Part shown: positions 29,729 through 34,946 of the stretch, piece by piece
Position numbering within the stretch: position 1 is the first letter of the stretch
Layout of the letters: the number at the start of each line of letters is the position of its first letter
From: Clostridia bacterium
GTDB lineage: Bacteria > Bacillota > Clostridia > TANB77 > CAG-465
Direction of reading: 5' to 3'
Length of the DNA stretch: 34,946 bases
Assembly: GCA_017521005.1 (NCBI GenBank)
Contig: JAFXEC010000002.1
Span: forward strand, 1 to 34,946
Program-made: the position numbers and the translations under genes
The notes under the pieces: generated by a model
Database searches by the model: none
Seen by the model: only the letters and a program-made list of their open reading frames with translations
What the model was told of the DNA's origin: nothing

Positions 29729-31783
29729 TTATGTTCCTATATTCACTAACTGTTCGTTATATTTAGTAAACAATTCTTCTTTTAATATTTTATTTTCTTC
29801 AAGTTCAAACTTAGGATCTTTCTCTAATACTTCTTTAGCAGCGTCATTAGAAAGTTTAAGTAGCTTAACATCCTTTAAAAGATTAGCAACCTTAAACTCT
29901 GGAAGACCATGTTGACGAATTCCAAAGAAGTCTCCTGGTCCACGTATTTCCAAATCCTTTTCTGCTATTTCAAAACCATTGTTAGACTTAACCATTATTC
30001 CTAAACGTTCTCTTGTTTCCTTACCCATATTTTTGGCTTTAAGTACACAATATGATTCTAGAGATGAACGTCCTACTCTTCCTCTTAACTGGTGAAGTGT
30101 TGCAAGGCCAAACCTTTCTGCATTTTCTATAACCATAAGTGTAGCATTTGGTACGTTAACACCTACTTCAATTACAGTAGTAGAAACTATCATTTGAATT
30201 TTCCCATCCTTGAAATCTTGCATTACTTCTTCTTTTTCTTTTTTCTTCATCTTACCATGCAAGAAACCAACAGAATAATCTTTGAACACTTCGTTTTTGT
30301 ATCTTTCATAAACATTAGTTGCATCTGTTAGATCTAATTCTTCGTTTTCTTCTATTAACGGGCATACAACATATACTTGTCTTCCTTTATCCATTTCTTT
30401 TGCAATAAACTTATCTATTCTTTCTTCTAATGTTTCATTTACTACATATGTTTTAATTGGTATTCTTCCTTTAGGTAATTCGTCTATAATACTCATATCT
30501 AGATCAGAATATACCATAAGTGCAAGAGTTCTTGGAATTGGTGTTGCAGTCATAACAACTACATCTGGATTTTCTCCTTTAGCATTTAGTTTCATTCTTT
30601 GTTTTACGCCAAAACGATGTTGCTCGTCTGTTATTACTAAGCCACAATTCTTAAACTCTACATTATCTGAAACCAATGCGTTTGTTCCAATAAGGATATC
30701 TATTTCACCATTCTTTAATTTCTCTAATATTATTCTCTTATTCTTTGGAGTTGTGCTTCCAGTTAAAAGGTCACAAGTCATACCAAAGTGTGAGAAATAC
30801 TTTTTAAGTTCTTCATAATGTTGTGTGGCAAGAATTGTTGTTGGTGCCATTAATGTTGCTTGATATCCATTCTTTACTGCTACATACATTGCAAGAGCAG
30901 CTACTATTGTTTTACCACTACCTACATCACCTTGTACAAGTCTATTCATTGGTCTTGTGCTTCCCATATCTTTTATTATCTCACTAACCACTCTTTGTTG
31001 AGCGCCTGTTAGTTCAAATGGTAATATTTTTAAGAATTCTGTATAATCTGTATCTTCAAATTTAATTCCTGTTTTTTCTTCAAAATTTCTATTTCTTAAA
31101 CTTAAAAGTGCAAGTTGAAGCAAGAACAATTCTTCAAATATTAGTCTTATACGGGCAATTTCTATATTTTCAAATTTAGTTGGTCTATGTATTTGTTCTA
31201 GTGCAAAATTCACTTCGCATAGATTATATTTCTTTCTAAGTTCGTTACTTAATATTTCTGGTAACACATATTTTTTATCTAGTAGTTCATTTACAAGCTT
31301 TGCAATATATCCATTTTTAATACCTGCAGTTAGTGGATAAATTGGATAAAAACCTGTTATACTATCCATTTTTTCCTTTTCCACTATAACTGGATTTACT
31401 ATTTCAAATCTGCCTTTAGATTCTTCTACCTTACCGTAGAAAACAAACTCTTTATCTATTTCTAATTTATCATTTAGGTATGGTTGGTTAAATATTGTAA
31501 CCCTAATTCTACCTGTATCATCTGATGCATAGAAGTATGTTAGGCTAAAACCTCTACCTTTTCTTCTAATCTCTGGCCTAGTTGAAACTCTTGCTATAAA
31601 TACAACATTCTCCCCTACCATAAAATCTTGTATTCTCTTTATATTATTTCTATTCTCATATTCTCTTGGAAAATGTGTAAGCAAATCATAAACGGTATTT
31701 ATTCCAAGTTTCTCTAGTTGTTTAACTCTACTTGGTCCTACACCTTTTAGATATTGCACACTTTCTTTTAATAATTTATCCAT
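29729..31783 (-). CDS. recG: ATP-dependent DNA helicase RecG (684 aa)
   Basis: RecG remodels stalled replication forks and branched DNA. The N-terminal wedge (OB-fold) domain is at about residues 1-170 (VKQLEKLGINTVYDLLTHFPREYE). The helicase core has Walker A GDVGSGKT, motif II DEQHRFGV, MTATPIPRTLAL, then STTVIEVGVNVPNA and the QLRGRVGRS motif. The C-terminal part carries DLEIRGPGDFFGIRQHGLPEF. The length is normal. It follows the Clp/FtsH hybrid but has its own promoter, whose predicted transcript start lies only about 8-10 bases before the ATG. Confidence 0.97.
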   Translation of the reverse strand: MDKLLKESVQYLKGVGPSRVKQLEKLGINTVYDLLTHFPREYENRNNIKRIQDFMVGENVVFIARVSTRPEIRRKGRGFSLTYFYASDDTGRIRVTIFNQPYLNDKLEIDKEFVFYGKVEESKGRFEIVNPVIVEKEKMDSITGFYPIYPLTAGIKNGYIAKLVNELLDKKYVLPEILSNELRKKYNLCEVNFALEQIHRPTKFENIEIARIRLIFEELFLLQLALLSLRNRNFEEKTGIKFEDTDYTEFLKILPFELTGAQQRVVSEIIKDMGSTRPMNRLVQGDVGSGKTIVAALAMYVAVKNGYQATLMAPTTILATQHYEELKKYFSHFGMTCDLLTGSTTPKNKRIILEKLKNGEIDILIGTNALVSDNVEFKNCGLVITDEQHRFGVKQRMKLNAKGENPDVVVMTATPIPRTLALMVYSDLDMSIIDELPKGRIPIKTYVVNETLEERIDKFIAKEMDKGRQVYVVCPLIEENEELDLTDATNVYERYKNEVFKDYSVGFLHGKMKKKEKEEVMQDFKDGKIQMIVSTTVIEVGVNVPNATLMVIENAERFGLATLHQLRGRVGRSSLESYCVLKAKNMGKETRERLGIMVKSNNGFEIAEKDLEIRGPGDFFGIRQHGLPEFKVANLLKDVKLLKLSNDAAKEVLEKDPKFELEENKILKEELFTKYNEQLVNIGT

Positions 31784-31798
31784 TTTTTCACCAAAATA

Positions 31799-31827
31799 AG
31801 TATATCACCGGAAAAAGATGGTGTCAA
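31799..31827 (-). promoter_or_regulatory. Promoter of recG
   Basis: On the minus strand, TTGACA (31827-31822), a 17-bp spacer ending in TGA (extended -10) and TATACT (31804-31799). It is strong and places the start within about ten bases of the recG ATG. Confidence 0.75.
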
Positions 31828-31863
31828 GAAATCATAGAACTTTTGTTTGTTTTGACTATAGAA

Positions 31864-31893
31864 AAACACCCCGGAAATTAATCCAGGGTGTTT
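31864..31893 (-). terminator. Terminator of the Clp/FtsH hybrid gene
   Basis: The 11-bp G+C-rich stem AAACACCCCGG (31864-31874) pairs with CCAGGGTGTTT (31883-31893), with one G-U pair in RNA. On the minus strand it runs into a T-rich tail. Confidence 0.88.
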
Positions 31894-31901
31894 GAGTTTA
31901 C

Positions 31902-33929
31902 TTACTTAAGTTCAGCGGGTATGAACTGGTCAAGCTCATCAGAAGTGACGATTCTCTTTTCGATAAGATACTCTGCCATCTTCTGCAAGATTTCCCAATG
32001 TTCATCGATAAACTTGATGGTCTTGTCGTAGCATTCCTTGATCAAGGCTGCAACCTTTTCGTTGATCTCATTTGCAAGTTTCTCGCTCATGAGATCGCTG
32101 TCCATAAGGAACAGATTCTTGAAGTTGTCTTCTTCCATACCATACTGAGTAACAACAATCTTTGCAAACTGCTGAGCCACCATGATATCGTTGGAAGCGC
32201 CGCTGTCCAAGTTTCTGTTTACCTTAAGCTGTGCAACTCTACCTGCAAGGCGCGCCATAATATATGCTTCCACATATTCTCTGTCGCACATAACGATGTT
32301 ATCGTTATCCTCGAGGATGTTTACTCCAAGATAGTCTTCTGCAGGAATGATAGAAATTGCGGTAACGTTTGTGTTGCCGTGCAGCTTGGTAAGACGGTTT
32401 ACGATATAATGCCCTACTTCGTGGTAAGCGGTAGATCTTACATCTGCCTTGGAAATCTTACCGTACTTTTCGAAACATTCTTCGTATACCTTGTCGATAC
32501 ACTCGCGTGTTACAACAGACTTCTTGTCTACCTTTGCAATAGCCATTGCGCGGTCCAGGAGGTCAAGCGTCTTGTCCGGGTTTGCATTTTCAAGGTTAAA
32601 ACAGTTGGAGCAAAGAATTACATAGTCCACAAGTTCACGAGGCACTTCTACCTTGTGGTATCTTTCCATGGACTTGATCTTTGCTTCGATCATAACCTTT
32701 ACTTCAGCATTCTTAGGTTCCTTAACCACGATTACCTCAAAACGACGCTTGAAAGCACCATCCCTTGAGAGAATCATATCGTATTCCTTATTGGTGGTAG
32801 CACCAACAAATACAACATCATCTCTAGAAAGGATAGGCTTAAGCGAACCGCTAAGGTCAACGTTGCCATCGGAAGTACCGCCTGCTCCAAGCATCTGGTG
32901 CATCTCATCTACGAAGAGAATTACCTTAGGAGTATTCTCCAAGAACTGCTTAAGAATTGCAACCTTGGTTTCAAACTCACCACGATACTTGGTACCTGCA
33001 ACCATTGCATTTACATCGAGGGACAAAACGGTATATCCAACAAATTCTGTCGGACAAGTTTCGTTTACGATGTGCTGAGTAATAGCCTCAATGATTGCGG
33101 TTTTACCAACTCCGGGTTTACCAACCAGAACTGCATTTCTCTTGGTCTTCTTAGAGAATATATTGAACGCCTTGTAGATTTCTTTATCTCTTCCAAGAAT
33201 TACGATTTCATCGCCCTTCTTGTACTTTTCGTTAAGGATTTCTACGCAGGTAGCAAGGGCTGCCGGAATAACCACAGGCCTTTCGATATGATCAGCATCT
33301 TCAGAAATATTTGCAATCATTCTAAGACTGTTCATAAAGGTAGGCATATCCCAACCAAGTCCGTTTACGAAACCATTTACAAACTTGTAGGCACTTGATT
33401 CTTCGTTCTGAAGAAGTGAGTAAATGATTACATCAAGAGTAAGGTAATCTAAGCCCATTGCTTTGCATCTGAGATATGCTTCATCCAAAGCTGCTTCCAG
33501 CTTATCTGAATAAGCGGGGACAAGAATGTCCATCTCGTCATCTCCATATCCCATAAGGTCTGCAAGGAATTCCATTACCGTCGCTTCAATGCGTTCATTT
33601 TCTGTAGGCGGTTCTTCCTTAGAATTGTTTGCCGTCTCCATCTCTTCTTCCATTTCTTCGCGTTCTGCAAAGATTTTTTCTGCTATTTCCTTACCAAAAA
33701 TGTTACCAAAGAGTTTCTTATCCTCCATAATGAGATCGAGGTCCGGAATCATGATGCCGTTTGCATCCATAATGATTTTGGAAATCGACGAGTCCAAAAT
33801 GTTCAATGCTGCAAAGATTACATATGCACTCCGAATCTTTTCATCATCGAAACGCCATGCAATGTCTGTCGCAAGCTCGAACGCTTTTCTTGTGTTGCCA
33901 TCAACTTTGGCTGTGCGCCATTCATACAT
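31902..33929 (-). CDS. Soluble Clp-FtsH hybrid ATP-dependent zinc protease (675 aa)
   Basis: Residues about 15-60 and 145-205 look like the two helical repeats of a Clp N-domain (KAFELATDIAWRFDDEKIRSAYVIFAALN, LEAALDEAYLRCKAMGLDYLTLDVIIYSLLQ), with an acidic insertion between them. A ClpA/B/C first AAA+ module follows: Walker A GKPGVGKT (270-277), pore loop KYRGEFE (314-320), Walker B VILFVDE (336-342), sensor VGATTN (375-380), FKRRF (393-397) and PDKTLDLLD (451-459). The protein then turns into an FtsH M41 protease: HEVGH (503-507) and SGASND (Asp581, the third zinc ligand). There is no membrane helix and no second Clp AAA+ domain or ClpP-docking loop. It should be a self-contained cytosolic unfoldase-protease. 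The gene is richer in G+C than its flanks. The SD AAGGAGA is good. Confidence 0.85.
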   Translation of the reverse strand: MYEWRTAKVDGNTRKAFELATDIAWRFDDEKIRSAYVIFAALNILDSSISKIIMDANGIMIPDLDLIMEDKKLFGNIFGKEIAEKIFAEREEMEEEMETANNSKEEPPTENERIEATVMEFLADLMGYGDDEMDILVPAYSDKLEAALDEAYLRCKAMGLDYLTLDVIIYSLLQNEESSAYKFVNGFVNGLGWDMPTFMNSLRMIANISEDADHIERPVVIPAALATCVEILNEKYKKGDEIVILGRDKEIYKAFNIFSKKTKRNAVLVGKPGVGKTAIIEAITQHIVNETCPTEFVGYTVLSLDVNAMVAGTKYRGEFETKVAILKQFLENTPKVILFVDEMHQMLGAGGTSDGNVDLSGSLKPILSRDDVVFVGATTNKEYDMILSRDGAFKRRFEVIVVKEPKNAEVKVMIEAKIKSMERYHKVEVPRELVDYVILCSNCFNLENANPDKTLDLLDRAMAIAKVDKKSVVTRECIDKVYEECFEKYGKISKADVRSTAYHEVGHYIVNRLTKLHGNTNVTAISIIPAEDYLGVNILEDNDNIVMCDREYVEAYIMARLAGRVAQLKVNRNLDSGASNDIMVAQQFAKIVVTQYGMEEDNFKNLFLMDSDLMSEKLANEINEKVAALIKECYDKTIKFIDEHWEILQKMAEYLIEKRIVTSDELDQFIPAELK

Positions 33930-33981
33930 ATTTAATCATCTCCTTTATATTAATAATAGATTTTTAATTTTTTATGTAAAG

Positions 33982-34010
33982 ATTATATATTGCGATAGTG
34001 AAAAAGTCAA
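33982..34010 (-). promoter_or_regulatory. Promoter of the Clp/FtsH hybrid gene
   Basis: On the minus strand, TTGACT (34010-34005), a 17-bp spacer and TATAAT (33987-33982). It is near consensus and typical of the host, so the gene appears to be expressed by the housekeeping sigma factor. No HrcA- or CtsR-like repeat is visible beside it. Confidence 0.8.
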
Positions 34011-34013
34011 GAA

Positions 34014-34039
34014 AAAGGAAGAGATTTAACTCTTCCTTT
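34014..34039 (-). terminator. Terminator of pilin-like gene 3
   Basis: The 10-bp stem AAAGGAAGAG (34014-34023) pairs with CTCTTCCTTT (34030-34039). On the minus strand a T-rich stretch follows that leads straight into the next promoter. Confidence 0.85.
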
Positions 34040-34044
34040 ATAAA

Positions 34045-34794
34045 CTATTCTGCTACTACAAATGTTTGACCGTTAAACACAAATGATTTACCATCTTCTG
34101 AGAATGTAACAACTAATCCACCAGATGCTATATCTGTCTTTTTATCCGAATAAGTAATTACACTACCAGGTATTGTTGTTTGTTCTATATATACACCATC
34201 ACTATTTACATAGAATCCGCATTGTGCTCCTAAAGAACCTGTTCCGGTATATAATGTCTTATATTTTAAACTATCTACCTTTACATATGTATTTCCCATA
34301 AAGTCTCCTGCAGAAATACTACTACCTTCTTCAATTCTTTCATCCGTTATAATTGAAACTATTTGCATTCCTTTTTCTTCGGTAAAAATTACTCTTGAAT
34401 ATGTAAGTAGAGAACCGTAATAGTATCTTTCACACACATATTCCTTATCAAAATAGAAATTGTATTCATTCTTTTGTAGTGTATCTGGTTTCATATTTAT
34501 ACCTGTATTATCTACAGTTAAATCATAATCATTTACATTAACTCCTTGTTCTCTTAAAGCCTCTTTTACTTCCATTTCAAGCATGAACGGATCTCTTATA
34601 CCTTCAGTATACGCCTCTGCCCATGCTAATGCTGCAAGATTTTGCACTTGCTGTTTGTCTGTTTTGTCAACAGCTTCGTTTGCTCTGTCTATTATTCCTG
34701 TGTTTGTTAATGTTATTACAACAGTTGCAGCAAGTATTATCATTACTATTATTGTAATGACTAAAACTATTAAAGATATTCCTTTCTTTTGCAT
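34045..34794 (-). CDS. Type IV pilin-like protein 3 (249 aa)
   Basis: The N-terminus MQKKGISLIVLVITIIVMII is again a prepilin leader with Val at +5. The next 80 residues match the paralogs (NTGIIDRANEAVDKTDKQQVQNLAALAWAEAY). The C-terminal 140 residues are unrelated to the other two: mostly short beta-like strands with Gly, Tyr and Thr (YVCERYYYGSLLTYSRVIF, GAQCGFYVNSDGVYIEQTT). It may be a minor pilin-like or surface-anchored protein. The SD GGAGG follows a conserved leader hairpin, which is cut at its 5' end by the window edge. Confidence 0.82.
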   Translation of the reverse strand: MQKKGISLIVLVITIIVMIILAATVVITLTNTGIIDRANEAVDKTDKQQVQNLAALAWAEAYTEGIRDPFMLEMEVKEALREQGVNVNDYDLTVDNTGINMKPDTLQKNEYNFYFDKEYVCERYYYGSLLTYSRVIFTEEKGMQIVSIITDERIEEGSSISAGDFMGNTYVKVDSLKYKTLYTGTGSLGAQCGFYVNSDGVYIEQTTIPGSVITYSDKKTDIASGGLVVTFSEDGKSFVFNGQTFVVAE

Positions 34795-34800
34795 TTTTTA

Positions 34801-34946
34801 TTCCTCCTTTTTTGCATGCAAAAAAGCAAAGCAGCACACATATTTCTATGTATGTTACTTTGCTTATTTATCTTTTATTTTAGGGAGCAAAAACGCTACT
34901 AATGTTTTTTCATTAGTAAATGTACTTGTGTGTGTGTGTGTGTGTG
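34801..34946 (-). ncRNA. Conserved structured leader, copy 2 (truncated at the window end)
   Basis: This is the same arrangement as at 21236-21402. Minus strand, from the window edge: the AC repeat (34946-34927), the hairpin TACTAATG with CATTAGTA (34918-34897), GCGTTTTT, then the hairpin with outer stem GCAAAG/CTTTGC (34863-34826), TTTTTT, GCATGC and the SD. The stem base pair that is T-A in copy 1 is A-T here. The 3-nt internal loop strand CAG (34832-34834) and the outer stem are kept, while the inner stem is remodelled. Confidence 0.65.
34927..34946. repeat. GT/AC microsatellite, copy 2 (open at the window end)
   Basis: At least 20 bases of uninterrupted alternating TG reach the last base of the window. 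It is at least three bases longer than copy 1. Confidence 0.9.

Noticed and set aside
30092-33398. Long plus-strand open frames opposite recG and the hybrid protease
   Set aside because: They are antisense shadows without SDs, and the minus-strand frames carry clear conserved domains.

Overview
The window reads as chromosome of a low-G+C, endospore-forming Bacillota (Clostridia-like). The evidence is AT-rich DNA, Shine-Dalgarno (SD) sequences of the GGAGG type, a SpoIVB sporulation protease, an intact ylxM-ffh-rpsP-khpA-rimM-trmD-rplS operon, and three pilin-like proteins with the GISLIVLVITIIVMIILA leader common in uncultured gut Clostridia (inference). Almost all genes lie on the minus strand; the plus-strand genes are a TetR regulator, murC, dapA and a small membrane protein. 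No gap without a gene exceeds 300 bases.

Layout. Positions 1-1430 hold a TetR regulator, a 24-bp operator and a divergent two-gene operon (repeat-bearing amphipathic protein plus membrane protein). Positions 1435-6436 hold an XRE-type membrane regulator, membrane proteins including a CPBP protease, tRNA-Leu(CAA), a small unknown protein and a membrane TPR protein. Positions 6515-13888 hold murC, pilin-like protein 1, an ECF-type S component, a DUF378 protein, dapA, a DUF421/DUF4363 pair and two membrane proteins of unknown role. Positions 13949-19730 hold a beta-CASP metallo-beta-lactamase protein, an unknown protein, FtsK/SpoIIIE, a coiled-coil protein and rsmD. Positions 19764-21460 hold pilin-like protein 2 with a structured leader. 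Positions 21455-21927 hold a frameshifted Cu/Zn superoxide dismutase. Positions 21930-25829 hold the ribosome/SRP operon. Positions 25859-31827 hold small unknown proteins, spoIVB, a DUF3792 protein, a ferritin-like protein and recG. Positions 31864-34010 hold a Clp/FtsH hybrid protease. Positions 34014-34946 hold pilin-like protein 3 and a second, window-truncated copy of the structured leader.

The most unusual item is the 675-residue protein at 31902-33929. It joins a ClpA/C-type N domain and first AAA+ module directly to an FtsH-type (M41) zinc protease, with no membrane anchor, in a gene clearly richer in G+C than its neighbours. The second is the pilin-like family: near-constant N-termini, unrelated C-termini, and in two of three copies a conserved leader RNA with a GT microsatellite, an inverted repeat, one compensatory base-pair change and a terminator-like hairpin abutting the SD. 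A third theme is that several starts here are fused to hairpins, so that the SD lies inside or directly after a terminator-like stem.
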